Shown: piece by piece, positions 21,917-32,585 of the stretch
Numbering within the stretch: the first letter of the stretch is position 1
How the letters are laid out: each line of letters opens with the position of its first letter
From: Laccaria trichodermophora
Lineage: Eukaryota; Basidiomycota; Agaricomycetes; Agaricales; Hydnangiaceae
Assembly (NCBI GenBank): GCA_018417955.1
Contig: JACTVC010000030.1
Coordinates: 62,001-126,000, forward strand
Length of the DNA: 64,000 bases
Direction: 5' to 3'
Notes under the pieces: model-generated
Told to the model about the DNA's origin: nothing
The model's database searches: none
Seen by the model: the letters and a program-made list of their open reading frames with translations, nothing else
Translations under genes and position numbers: made by a program

Positions 21917-24900
21917 CTATGATCTCTCGTGCTCACTTCGAGCGCTATCTGGCTCATTCGATGCTTCAGTCAGGTTTGATGAGGGAGTCTGGGTTTCATT
22001 ATCTTTGAACCTCAATTCAGCAAACATTGTCTGCTTGTTCTCATTCCCCATAGTTACTTGAGCAAGGTCTACCGGCAGTGCCCACGATTCTAGTGTTGAG
22101 GCAGCGAGCCGAGTCGCGCCCATGGTTGAGGACCTTCGATCAATCTTACTATGGCCAGTTGGTCTGAGATTACTACCATTCGCACTAGCAAGGGTGGTGT
22201 GTAGATTAATTACACCCTCGGGGGCAGGCCAGTAATTTAAACTTGGTGAAGTAAAGGGGTTCAAGTCCATCCTTTCTAATTTCATGTCGTCCAGGACGGG
22301 GGGTCTCGTATTTGAGGAGGAAGCAACCTTAAGGTGCTCAAAAACTGCCCGAGACTCGGACACACTCTCGCGTTCTTCTGACGTTGTGTCCGGCTCGATT
22401 TCTTCCTCGATTCGACTTGACGAAGACGCCCGGAATAGACTTCTTACGTCACCAGTATGAATAGCTGCACTTGCAGAAGCAGACAGATTGATGTTGGTAG
22501 AGCAGGATTTCCGAGCGAGTCTGTTGAGAGTCTTCAGATTGAGGTGGTTCGCGCTTGGGCAAGCAACAAGAGTTGTAGCGGTGTTTTCCCTTGGCGTGGG
22601 TGTTCGATTCTCACTCTGAGGGATGGTAGGCTCTGGGAACGTTCCTTCGAAAGTTATGCTATTCAAGGAACAGGGACCTATGGGCACGGGCCTTGCTATG
22701 ATTATGAGGGCGTGATTGGCAAGGATGGCGTTCTCTCTGTCCCAGAAGATCTCATGGAACTCAGTTGAGTTCTCTCGCTCTAATATCATCGTCCTTTCCA
22801 ACTCGCTTTCTCCCATGGTTTGAATTGGCGGTGGTGCTAGTGTCCTGTCATCTCCGATTCCACAACGAATGGCAGCACTTGCAGTGGCGAACCGTTCTGT
22901 GCTGACGTCAGAGGGCCCCCCAGACATATTGCTGGAATTAGTTATTCCAGGGTGATTCGCGCTCTTAGGAGCAGCGGTCGTCGTAGTCAAGCCCTTACCA
23001 GGCATAGGCATCTGATCCGTGTCTTGTGAAGCAGTGAGACCCGTGGGTATGCCCACAGAGTAAACATTGGTTGACGAGTGGGGTCTTATATGCTTAGGAC
23101 TGAATAGCAGAGAGAGATCGTCACTCGTGGAGGCGATAGCATTGACAACAGGTCCATTTGTCGTTGTTACTCCTTTTCTCCTCTTGCGACTAAGGTTGTC
23201 ATCTCTAGCAGAAGGGGCTGTTGAACTCGAACCTGTCATGCGAGGGGGTAGGGAGGTTTGCCGGTAGTCACTTGGATCAAGTAATGATGATTGGCAGTTA
23301 GTGCGTTGACAGGGCATGAATTCTTCAGAGAGTGCGATCACTTGACTCGTTTGCTCGAGGAAATTCTTGCTTTCGTTTGGGGAAGATGAAGGAATTCCAT
23401 TGTTTAATGGATTGTACATGGTCAGGGCTACCAAAGACAAGAGGTTGTCGCCCTGCCGGTATGAGTTACTACCCCTGGGAGCAGTGCGTAATCGCACTAA
23501 AGAGGGTCTCAGAATGGCGTGGGCAGCCTGATAATTTGTCGCCTCGTCTTCACACAAGGTAGTTGAGGATGTAGAGTCGTCGATCGATAGAGTAGAGTAG
23601 TCATCCTCGAAAGCTGCGAGATTATGCGCTAATGAGGTTTCCGGGATCGGTCGACTGACTGGGTTGATGGTCGGCTCATCTTCACACCATTGAGGACTTG
23701 TATAGATGATAGAGTTTTGACAGGATGGAAGCTCTTCAGGGGGAACGGCTGTTTGTCTCATCTGCGAGAGGAGTTTCCAGCCTTCAAGGACTTGACTATG
23801 GCAGTTCCTCACGCAACTGCTGTGGGCATAGTTCGTGAAGGTCGGGAAGGAGATAGAGTCATCGTCCACCGTAGTCATATAGTCACCCTTGAAAGTAGCG
23901 GGTATTCGCATTGACGTAGGTATGGAAGAAGTAGAGTGGACGACCATCGTGGCTAAGTCGTCATCCTTGGAAGCAGCCGATATTAGCACTAACGCGGGTC
24001 GGGAAGGAGTAGAGTCAGCAATCGCCATAGCTGAGTTATCACCCTCAGAAGCAGCGAGCATTCGCGCTATCGAGGGGATGGAAGATATGCAATTACCGTC
24101 CATTGTAGCCAAGTCGTTAACCTCGAAAGTAGTGGACATTCGCGCTATCGAGGGCATGGATAAGGCTTGGGAGGTTTGACGGTTAGTGACCTCATCTTCA
24201 CACAAAGTAGTTGAGGGTGAAGAGCCGTCGATCAGCCAAGGGGCACTGTCACCCTCGAAAGCTGCGAGACTACGCGCTAACGAGGATTCCAGGTTGGGTT
24301 GGCTGATTGGGCCCTCGATTGGCTCGTCTTCGTATGGAGTGGTCGAGAATAGGGAGTCGCCGGTCATCCTAGTGAAGAAGCCACCCTCGAAAGCTGCGAT
24401 GTTTCGCGCTAGCAGGGTTTGGAAGGCAGATTGGCGGGCTGGGTCGATGGTAGAGTATTGACAGAATGGGGATTCTAACGTGGGTAGAGAGGGCGTAGGG
24501 TCGACGTCTGTCATGGCTAAGGTGTTATCTTCGAAAGCTACGGATGTACATGCTAACATGGATAGGGGAAGTGAAGAGGCGTCGACCGTCATAGCTGAAT
24601 CATTGCCCTCAGAAGCAGCGATTGTTCGCGCTATCGAGGGTATGGGATTGATTGGCTCGACTTTGAAAGCTGCGAGGACTTGCGCTAAAGAGGTTTCCGG
24701 GGTGGACTGATGGGTCGGTACGACAGTTGGCTCATCTTCATATAGAATGGTCGGGGTTGAGGGGTCGTCGTTCAACCGAGTGACATAGTCACCCTCGAGA
24801 ACTGCGAAATTTCGCGCTAAGGAGGTCTCCGGGGTGGACTGATGGGTCGGTACGACGGTTGGCTCATCTTCATATAGAATGGTCGGGGTTGAGGGGTCGT

Positions 24901-25636
24901 CCTTCAACCGAGTGACATAGTCACCCTCGAGAACTGCGAAATTTCGCGCTAAGGAGGTCTCCAGAGTGGATTGGCTTTCAAGGACCTGGCGAGGGCAGTT
25001 CCTCGCGCAACTGCAGTGGGCATAGCTCGTGTCGGGTGGGAGAGGTTGCTTCTTTGGTGTCGTTAGGGTTTTTGGGGGCTGTGAGCCGTTGTCTGTCGTA
25101 ACCGAGTCATGTTCCTTGAACACGGCGGGTATCTGCGCTAATGTGGGGAAGGGAGAGGCAGAGTCGTTGCCCTCGAAAGCAGCGGATATTCGCGCTAACG
25201 AGGGTGTGGGAGCATCCTGCGAGGCGTGGACAACGGTTTTCTCGCCTGTGTTAGGGTTTAGGTTTACTTGGGAGTTGGGAATTCTGGAAGGCGTCATGAG
25301 TTGACAGGATCTGTCAATCAGACTTGCCTTATGTAGTTTCTCCGAGTCTTTGCACTCTGGGACTTCATCTTGATGAAGTCCGCGGTGCCCCCACCATTGT
25401 GAAACCGAAGGGCTGATCGGGACTTCTCGACGAAGGCGTGAGTGCGAGATGGCGGCGGAGAATATCCGGGGTACGCGGGAGAGAGATAGTAAAGTGGTGC
25501 CGCGAGGCGACACCACGTGGAGGATATCCTGTGACCCAGGAACTGGGGCGCGGTCACCCGGTGCAGGACTCTTGTATCCCGGAGGGGAGGCATAAGGCTG
25601 CCTAGCCGTATAGAAATGGGGTGACTCCGTCCACAT
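21917..25636 (-). CDS. gag-like repeat protein starting inside the LTR
   Basis: 1,239 codons. The ATG at 25636 lies in the 5' LTR; about 80 residues are LTR-encoded (MWTESPHFYTARQPYASPPG and onward) and the frame runs through the LTR end and primer-binding site. Residues about 130-760 contain roughly 15 degenerate repeats around LAAFEGDD or IAASEGND, spaced by Ser/Thr/Pro-rich linkers. Two neighbouring units are almost identical (DNA period about 129 bp, 24700-24957). The C-terminal third is Ser/Thr-rich and polar. No zinc knuckle is seen. I infer a structural (gag-like) role from position only. Confidence 0.6.
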   Translation of the reverse strand: MWTESPHFYTARQPYASPPGYKSPAPGDRAPVPGSQDILHVVSPRGTTLLSLSRVPRIFSAAISHSRLRREVPISPSVSQWWGHRGLHQDEVPECKDSEKLHKASLIDRSCQLMTPSRIPNSQVNLNPNTGEKTVVHASQDAPTPSLARISAAFEGNDSASPFPTLAQIPAVFKEHDSVTTDNGSQPPKTLTTPKKQPLPPDTSYAHCSCARNCPRQVLESQSTLETSLARNFAVLEGDYVTRLKDDPSTPTILYEDEPTVVPTHQSTPETSLARNFAVLEGDYVTRLNDDPSTPTILYEDEPTVVPTHQSTPETSLAQVLAAFKVEPINPIPSIARTIAASEGNDSAMTVDASSLPLSMLACTSVAFEDNTLAMTDVDPTPSLPTLESPFCQYSTIDPARQSAFQTLLARNIAAFEGGFFTRMTGDSLFSTTPYEDEPIEGPISQPNLESSLARSLAAFEGDSAPWLIDGSSPSTTLCEDEVTNRQTSQALSMPSIARMSTTFEVNDLATMDGNCISSIPSIARMLAASEGDNSAMAIADSTPSRPALVLISAASKDDDLATMVVHSTSSIPTSMRIPATFKGDYMTTVDDDSISFPTFTNYAHSSCVRNCHSQVLEGWKLLSQMRQTAVPPEELPSCQNSIIYTSPQWCEDEPTINPVSRPIPETSLAHNLAAFEDDYSTLSIDDSTSSTTLCEDEATNYQAAHAILRPSLVRLRTAPRGSNSYRQGDNLLSLVALTMYNPLNNGIPSSSPNESKNFLEQTSQVIALSEEFMPCQRTNCQSSLLDPSDYRQTSLPPRMTGSSSTAPSARDDNLSRKRRKGVTTTNGPVVNAIASTSDDLSLLFSPKHIRPHSSTNVYSVGIPTGLTASQDTDQMPMPGKGLTTTTAAPKSANHPGITNSSNMSGGPSDVSTERFATASAAIRCGIGDDRTLAPPPIQTMGESELERTMILERENSTEFHEIFWDRENAILANHALIIIARPVPIGPCSLNSITFEGTFPEPTIPQSENRTPTPRENTATTLVACPSANHLNLKTLNRLARKSCSTNINLSASASAAIHTGDVRSLFRASSSSRIEEEIEPDTTSEERESVSESRAVFEHLKVASSSNTRPPVLDDMKLERMDLNPFTSPSLNYWPAPEGVINLHTTLASANGSNLRPTGHSKIDRRSSTMGATRLAASTLESWALPVDLAQVTMGNENKQTMFAELRFKDNETQTPSSNLTEASNEPDSARSEHERS

Positions 25637-25772
25637 GTAATGTATAATGTGGTTGCAAAGTGAGTTTATTATTATATACCGAAAGCTATATAATGAGGAA
25701 TAAACACAAGTAAATACGATGATCCTAGGTCACGCATTGAAGGGTAATAGCATACGCTAGCACACCGTTACA
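25398..25772 (-). repeat. 5' LTR of the young element, with promoter and start codon
   Basis: 375 bp, matching 15794-16168 with two visible differences. On the minus strand a TATATAG-type box lies near 25690 and the long ORF's ATG is at 25636, so the transcript start must lie between LTR base 1 and about 137. A decayed solo copy is at 34445-34807. Confidence 0.9.
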
Positions 25773-26306
25773 CAATTCCAGGACCATATACCCATCTGCT
25801 AGCACAAGTTCACTGTGAGTCTTCTTAATCTGATACAGCGCAAAAAGGATTTGATGATAGAATTCTCTCTTGACAGTGAAGGCATACCCCATCATCGTAG
25901 CTATGTGGCTACAATTTATGAGAAGATCGTTCAAGATTGTGGATTTGTTAGCAAAGACATCATTAAGAAGTCACCTAGAAAAATGCATAGCGGTGAGTTT
26001 GACTAATTGCCATTTAAATATCTTACTTCCCAATTCAAGAGCCTTACCTCTTCAGGATACAAGATCCTGGTTATCATGAAAGGAATGCAGTGTATAAAAG
26101 GTTGGTTTGTCGATTATAGCTTCTTCAATTTCAGTTAATATGTCATCCTTGTTTACAGATCCTAAAATTTCTTTAAGTGGTTGAAAGTCAAAAACTGAAT
26201 CATTCAAGTCAGACTCAACCAAATCCTGGTCTTCCAGTGTATCAAACGCCTGTTGTTGGTCAGTAGGGGATAGGAGGATATTGTCAGTTTGTGATGGTTT
26301 GGACAT
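25773..26306 (-). pseudogene. Gypsy gag, N-terminal part
   Basis: The ATG at 26306 starts MSKPSQTDNILLSPTDQQQA, 84 codons of acidic gag N-terminus to 26052. After a gap with stops, KKTHSELVLADGYMVLE (to 25773) leads into 15793 across the young LTR element. The start lies 51 bp inside the end of the 5' LTR at 26357, as expected for gag. Confidence 0.75.
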
Positions 26307-26356
26307 ATTTATGAAGATCTCTAGTCACCTCAATCAGTTCCCAGTGTGTCCACCAG

Positions 26357-27062
26357 TGTTAGAGTTCATGAGTAAACTTGCTAGAGTTAGTGTTGAATAG
26401 AGTTGGTTCCTTAAACTGATGGATAACCTTGAGATCACACAGATACAATAGCAGTTAATTCAGTTCATGTTCAGAACTCCTGAATCTGTTGAGTTGATAT
26501 CACTAAGTAGAATAGCATATTCGACTTTAGTGATTTAGAAGATCTATTTATACAACTTGTACAAATATATCTTCTGAGCTTAGATGCGTGAAGGCTTAGA
26601 TAATCAGTATGATTGGAAAGTTCAATAGAAATACATTGCATAGTTCTACAATTTATATACTCCTACTTTACTAATGCTAGAACCTTCCTTAGGGTTCTGC
26701 TTCCTTCTACTCTTGATCCAATGACTTGTGTTCATGCGCCTTGACACTTGAACCTGTTTCTGCTCATTTCTGGTTCCAACTGCATCATAGTATTCAATGT
26801 GTAAATACACATCTTGATGACTTGTGTCTTTGTTGGAAAGGGGCAAATAGCAGAGTCATTTAGCTTCATGTTGGTCCTTTGGGTTGTTTGTTTGGAGTAT
26901 GCTTGTTTAGTCATGAAGACCTAGCTATACAAACAAACAACTTTCATTATTAGCAATTATAAACTTCACAGTTGTGTACTTTGACACACTTCACATGTCT
27001 TTATACTACAGACTATAACTAATAGAGTAGCTGCATAAGTGTGAATGTACTGTACTATAACA
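26357..27062 (-). repeat. 5' LTR of the old Gypsy element
   Basis: 706 bp with inverted ends TGTTA/TAACA. On the minus strand it runs from 27062 to 26357, and TGGTGGACACACTGGG, a plausible primer-binding site, starts one base later. It was inserted within a TPR unit of the NLR pseudogene (CTGCTTCTGTG resumes at 27063). Its partner LTR is lost with the truncation at 916, so no target duplication can be compared. Confidence 0.75.
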
Positions 27063-28888
27063 CTGCTTCTGTGTGTTTTCCCACATCATTGTATGTGGAT
27101 GCAAGATTTCTAGCTAAAATTGTGTCTGGGTGTTCTTCTCCAAGAATTTTCCTGCTGACATCCAAAACTTGGATCTCCAGCTGCTCTGTTTCTAAATGCT
27201 TTCCCAGATTACTGTATGTATGTGCAAGATTTCCCATGGCTAGCTTCTCTGTTTCTGTATGCTTTCCCAAAGTACTGTATGTATGTGCAAGATTTCCCAT
27301 AGCTGAAATTGTGTTTTGGTGTTCTTCTCCAAAGATTTTCTTTCAGGCATCCAGAACTTGGATCTGCAGCTTCTCTGCTTCTGTGTGTTTTCCCAGATGA
27401 CTGTATGTGAATGCAAGATTTCCCATAGCTGAAATTGTCTTTGGGTCTTCTGCTCCAAGAGTTTCATTTCTGGCATCCAGAACTTGGATTTTCAGCTTCT
27501 TTGCTTCACTTGAATATCCTTGCTCATCTAGTAGCCACCCAAACTTTTCACAAGTGTCATCAAAGTATGTATTGGTATACTGTATACTTTTTTTGACATG
27601 TGTTACTAAAGACCTTCTGAAGCTATATGACTGACTCTCATTATCTTGTAGAGACACAGATAATGTAGCAAATGCCATCAGAGACCATTTTTGCCTTTTA
27701 TTCACAGTCATCCTGTCTATGCCCCATGCATGGACTAGTGGGTGCATACTATGCACATTATCAGATGAGCTTTTCTTAATCAAGCAGAAAGATAGCAAGA
27801 CTCAAACTCCTTTAAAGATAAAATTATCCCAAGTGCCATCCTTATTGAGAGGCAGCAATTTGTAATCCAGAATAGAATGTGCAAGTGGTAAGTCAGTAGT
27901 GTTCACAGGTCCAGTTCAGTCTGGTTTTTTGCCCTGAAAATGCACAACCATGGACCACAACCGGTCCAGAACTGACCCAGATATTGAGGGAACCGAACCG
28001 GACCACCTAGGACCGGTCTTTTGCGGTCTTTTTGTGTAAGATTTGTCATAGCAATATAAACCATTTGTATCTCAATTATTATTGCTCTGAAAAATAAACT
28101 GATTTGATATCATAGTAAAACATATAAATACCCATCATTCCACCAATTTGTAAGAAATTTAATGAAGGTTTGACATAGCTATGACAGAAACCGAATTACA
28201 TCTCCTAAAGACTCAGGCAGAATGTAATGTGGCAACTTTAAATTATTTGATGCATACCATATATTGATAGATGGTGAGTATATTCTCATAGTTAAAATGT
28301 CAATATCCAAAAATTGAATCAAGCAAAATGATGAAAGTTTGAGTGAGTTAGAATTGAAGTCATTCTGGTACAAGTTGCACAAACAAGTATTTGCAAGAAA
28401 TCTCGGATCTGGAAATTTCAGTAATTCGGCAGTTCGACAAACGATTGGATTTCCCAAAGTGGTAGTCCACCAATGGCGCATGGTGCACAGAGTCATATCA
28501 CCTTCGTTCATTCAATAAGGGCTCATCTATCAGGTGTTTAGTATCATACGAGCAATGTATAGGTAGCTTTGGGACTACTTGCATCAAAGGAGGACCAAAC
28601 ATGTTAAATGCTCATCTTGAGTGCTATAAGACGCTATTTGATTGCTCTAAATGCACACTCTGAATACTGAAAGACACTACCTGATTGCTTGCAATTTTGA
28701 TTCAAAAATAGGCCATCCTCGAGGTATTGATAAGGCATGAGGTATTGAATCCTATAAAGATGGGGATACTCTGTAGCAAATCTCCATCCCACAAAGTACA
28801 ATGAGTGACATACAGGGCCTTTTACCTCTGCTGGCATCATCGGGACAGCTGCCTGTAACTTTCACACAGCTAGTTTGATTCATCACCT

Positions 28889-30952
28889 TTGCGTCTAGGC
28901 TCCGAAATGAGGTTCTCCTCGTGCAGCCTGGTTCTTTTCAGCTTGTTGGTCATTCACAACCTATTCTGCCGCCAAGCATTCAGGAGTTCATCTCTCAGAC
29001 TTGTTTTATTCCACTTCCATCTGTCAATATTATTTGGAATTTTCTTGTACAGACAGCTTGGACAATTGATCTTGACATAGTACCAAGGGGCCCGAATTTT
29101 CTGTCAATTTTTGCTGAGCATGGGCATTCTCGTGGGATCAGTAAGATTCAGTTGCATCCAATAGTGTGATGCTGACTCTTTTTTTTTCTGTAGCCTTTTG
29201 TTCTATTTTTCCTCCATCTCATCAGTGCATGAACACAAGCTGCAAGCGCTTTCAGAGGTTGATGCTCAAGAAAGTGGAATTGCGGCAAGCAGTTCTATTC
29301 ACAATTGATTATGGCGCTATCCCAGTGTGGTCAGTTCATCTCATATGTGAATGTACGTTTCCTCAGGTGTTTCCTTATGATTAAATATACACAGCTGATG
29401 CTATTTTTTTGAAAAAAGGCTGTAACGTGAATTATCATCACAACTATCGCATCTACCAACATCAACAGATCTTCTATGATGGAATTCCTGAAATTTTGCA
29501 AATTGGCAAGCACCAATTTGCTGAACTGAAGCTCATTAGTATGTGGATCATGATGATGCTCCTTTCGTGGACATCAGCCACAAAATGTGCCTGTATATAC
29601 AACATGAGTTTCTCCGTAAATGGCTGCACGAGGCCACCAGCAGGCTGGCAATTCAACCTCGCAGTAACCTCTGATCAGGTTTACAACACTTTCACCATTC
29701 TTTCACTGCTTGAAGACTGCCAGCTTCAGAAGGCAACCCTTGTTGTCCCTCACAGAGGTCCAGCAAATGAGCACTTCACAGAAGCTATGCACGCGTGAAA
29801 CAATCGCTTCCGAATCACCAGCCAGCCTGTCCTCTTTCACTATTGTAACAAATGCACCTGTTTTTACCAAGGTTCGTGTCTTATTCATTGAACAAATTTT
29901 ATTCTTCTAAAAACAGTGATATATCTAGGCAAAAAAACGAATGTTATTGTAATTGACAGTGTAACAAATGGCCACTGATGTTGTGGAGTGTTGAACTGCA
30001 AGATACCTTTGCAGAATAATCACGACCGCTTCTGTCCAACTCATTCTCACATGCAGGGGGTTTGTGCCATTGTTGGCTGCTCCTTTCCAGTCGCTTCTGA
30101 GACCAGAAAGACATGCGCATTGCCAGAACATGAGGCTGTGGAAAATGTTCACACTAACCGCGGTCAGGCTCACTTCCAACTCAAAGAGTGCCAGCACCGT
30201 GCTCAAGTTGCTCACCCACGAGATGCGCTGCCAGTCGAAATCACAGACATTTCTGAACTCATCAAAGATGGCGACGTAAAGGATAACTTTGAGCTTAATC
30301 GCAATGGCTTACCGGTACCCATTCCCACAGATTCAGCAGCGAAAGCAAAAAAGACGCTTTGTGCTCAATTTGGTCAAAAACGAATGCACAATGAGCAGTT
30401 ATTTGTTGCCCCTTGTGGCATGATTATGGCTTGAGAAACATTCTACCATGCAGAAGCAATTTATAGTGTAATAGTAAGTCTTTTAAGCTTTTAATTCAAA
30501 TTTTTTGAACCTATTGCCATGGGCAGGAAATGATCAAGTGCACATATCGTATTCCTGGCACCAAGCCAAACCACATTTTCTTTGACAACAATTGTACCCT
30601 TGGCAAGGCTGTTAAGGATGATCCGTTCTTCAAGGATATCGTGCTCATGGTTGATGTCTTCCATTTCAAATGCAAGCACAGTGAAAAGGACCAATTCTGT
30701 CAAGAGAATTGTAATCCAGTCACTTATTCTGAGCTTCTTGGTGAAGGTCTCAAGCAATGGTATTTTAATTCTTCAGTTGCAGAGCAAACAAATAGCTGGT
30801 TTGGCGGGTATCAAGCCATATGTCGCAAGATGCACGTCGATCACTATAATTTCTTCTTTGATGAAATGATACACAGGCGCAATATCATGACACTTGCGAG
30901 ACTCACCAAGGAGCCTGGAACCAACCCTGGAACATGGCCATTCCCTGTGTAG
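28889..30952 (+). pseudogene. KDZ-associated protein with CxC5 and CxC6 cysteine clusters, decayed
   Basis: In order: VLLVQPGSFQLVGHSQPILP and EHGHSRGIS (28900-29120), HQCMNTSCKRF, RQAVLFTIDYGA (29220-29330), CNVNYHHNY and FYDGIPEILQIG with KHQFAELKL (29420-29540), SWTSATKCA, then VPHRGPANEHFTEAMHARN (29740-29800). The CxC6 part is NCKIPLQNNHDRFCPTH and VCAIVGCSFPV (30000-30130), and the C-terminal FDNNCTLGKAV, DVFHFKCKH, YFNSSVAEQTNSW ends at 30952. Several introns interrupt it. A TGA stands where the family has Arg (after GMIMA, 30432). These clusters accompany KDZ transposases in basidiomycetes. The N-terminus could not be defined. Confidence 0.75.
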
Positions 30953-31125
30953 ATTTCTTACAATCTTCCATAAATTGTACACCCATCTTGAGAGTTCATC
31001 AATTATATATTACAGGCTACAAATTTAACGGTTACAAAGCTAATGGTATAACAAGCTACGAACAATGTACATGTACAGGTAAAGGGAATGAAAGGCCAGG
31101 GCCACTAATTAATATCAACAACAGC

Positions 31126-32585
31126 TCAAAGACTTGTTTTAGTCTTCTGTTCTTGACGAGCGTGCTTTGCGAAGACAGACCAAAGACCCTCCTTGCAATG
31201 CCTGAGCTCCATGAACTCTTCTCTGAGGGATGAAGGTGCCTTATTCCACAGGTCTCGTTGGTTACTGAATGTTGATGGAACGAACCAAAGGCCAGGGAAG
31301 TACTTCATGAAGACTGTGCTTTGGGTGATAGCACGCTGATGAGCCCAGTGTGTGTGAGAGCTGCATTCCTGCATGCAGTTGCCCATGTCGACGGTGTAGT
31401 AATCCATTGGCCAGCGCTTTTCAATTGCGTTGCCATCAATCTCCATCAAATCATCAACATGTCCTGTGCCTTGGGACGGTAATGGTGCAGGAGATGGAGA
31501 CGGCATGCACTCGGCAACTGGCAGTGGGGCTGGTATGTGTTGAGCTTGCAACATGGGATGAATAGAATGTGCAGGGGGGGGAGTTGTTGGGGAAGGGTTG
31601 TCAAAGAGATGGAAGCTGGTGGAGAGAGGGGCTCTTGAGGAGACGATGGGTGAGGTGCCGTTTTGTGCATCTCGTGAACATAGGCACGTTCACGAGCTAG
31701 GTGACGGTGGAGGTGGGGGGTGGAGGTTGGAGGACGTGAGTCGAATGATTTATGGAAGTCAACGCACTTGCGAAGTGATGCGTCTTTGAGGAATATACAC
31801 TGTCCCTCATGAACCTCCATAACATACCCAACATCGATGGCCACCAAGTCCTGAATCCCATCCTCATCGTATATCCTCAAGTTGCCCCCTTCGCTCACTT
31901 GCAGGAGTCCAACACTTGCTAGTAGACTCAAGGTAATCGTGAGGTATGGCCAAGTAAAGTCTTGAATGATTTTGATGGTGGGAGGTGCGTCCTCAGTCGT
32001 CCACAGGTAAAGCGTGATATGTTGCTTCGCCTTCTGTGCCTTTTCCTTGAGCTCAGCGTCTAAGGTGGTCTGTTGTCGCAACTTCTCCTGTTGGTCTGCA
32101 ATGGCTTGAGTAAAGATTGGGCGGAGATGGGTTGCAAAATGGGGATCGGCTCTTGTGTCAATGACTTGAGGAGATGGCGAGCGGCTGGCAGGAGGAATGG
32201 TGATGGAGGATGGCAGTTGCCTGGGGGTGGTGCTGACTTCAATAGGACCTGAAGGAGGAGGTGCATAGGCGACGGCAGGGGTCAGAAGAGGAGGTGCACG
32301 AGCAACAACCGGCTTGTGTTTCTTGGACGAACATCCACCCATCATCTCAATGCAATGCTTGCGGCATATGCAATGTGTGCAGTCGTCTGCAAGACGTGTC
32401 TGTCCACAGCCCACAACACTGCATTTTCCTGTTGGGGCAGAAACTGCAGCAGAGGAAGGGAGGGACGCAGGGCCAGCGAACGTGGGCTGTGAAGCAAGGG
32501 TGGGTGACACACTGGGTGATTTTGATGCACGTCGGATGAAAGAGCATCGCTTCCCTTCCTCATTGACACCATGACACTGAAGCAC
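31126..32585 (-). pseudogene. Cysteine-cluster protein carried by the KDZ-type element
   Basis: The N-terminus holds CHGVNEEGKRC and a cluster CSVVGCGQTRLADDCTHC with HCIEMMGGC (residues about 50-85), a putative zinc-binding module. Next come a Pro/Ser-rich linker, a conserved middle (IKIIQDFTWPYLTITLSLL; GYVMEVHEGQCIFLKD) and, after a frame change near 31446-31554, a C-terminal block (RWPMDYYTVDMGNCM; EFMELRHCKEGLWSVFAKHA) ending at 31126. It belongs to a protein family expanded in Agaricomycetes, function unknown. The frame change may be an intron or a mutation. It runs towards the CxC5/CxC6 gene. Confidence 0.65.

Larger units (their letters stand above)
15794..25772 (-). mobile_element. 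Young LTR retroelement (9,979 bp) with one long reading frame
   Basis: Two 375-bp direct LTRs (15794-16168 and 25398-25772) begin TGTG/TGTAA and end TTACA/TCACA. I see only two differences between them. The target duplication is CAATT (15789-15793 and 25773-25777). In minus-strand orientation a primer-binding-like TGGTGGGGGCACC starts one base after the 5' LTR (25396), and a purine tract ACGGGGGGGCTT precedes the 3' LTR (16180-16169). The interior is one frame of about 3,100 codons broken by only two stops (TAG 21919-21917, TGA 21160-21158). RT-like sequence places it with Ty3/Gypsy, but the catalytic motif is not visible. Confidence 0.9.
916..27062 (-). mobile_element. Old Ty3/Gypsy retrotransposon, 3'-truncated and split by six later insertions
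   Basis: Read on the minus strand, Gypsy pieces lie in order: LTR (27062-26357), gag start (26306), gag continued (15793-14954, 14141-13331), zinc knuckle and protease (across 13331/11593 down to 10932), rest of protease (9581-9391, 6647-6583) and the protease-RT linker (1655-916). At each junction the insert is flanked by a target duplication. Removing the insert joins the frame: for example HWDNE to CCHSF, MISRY to VTLDLI, and FKVHVIP to NFAARNF. The element stops at about 916, just before reverse transcriptase, so RT, integrase and the 3' LTR are missing. Pieces are described separately. Confidence 0.85.

Noticed and set aside
15785..25304. Plus-strand ORFs across the young LTR element (for example 22457-22768, 23889-24710)
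   Set aside because: They lie opposite the continuous minus-strand frame, carry no motifs and mirror the peptide repeats.
29925..30757. Minus-strand ORFs at 30215-29925 and 30757-30491
   Set aside because: They are opposite the CxC5/CxC6 gene and have no motifs of their own.
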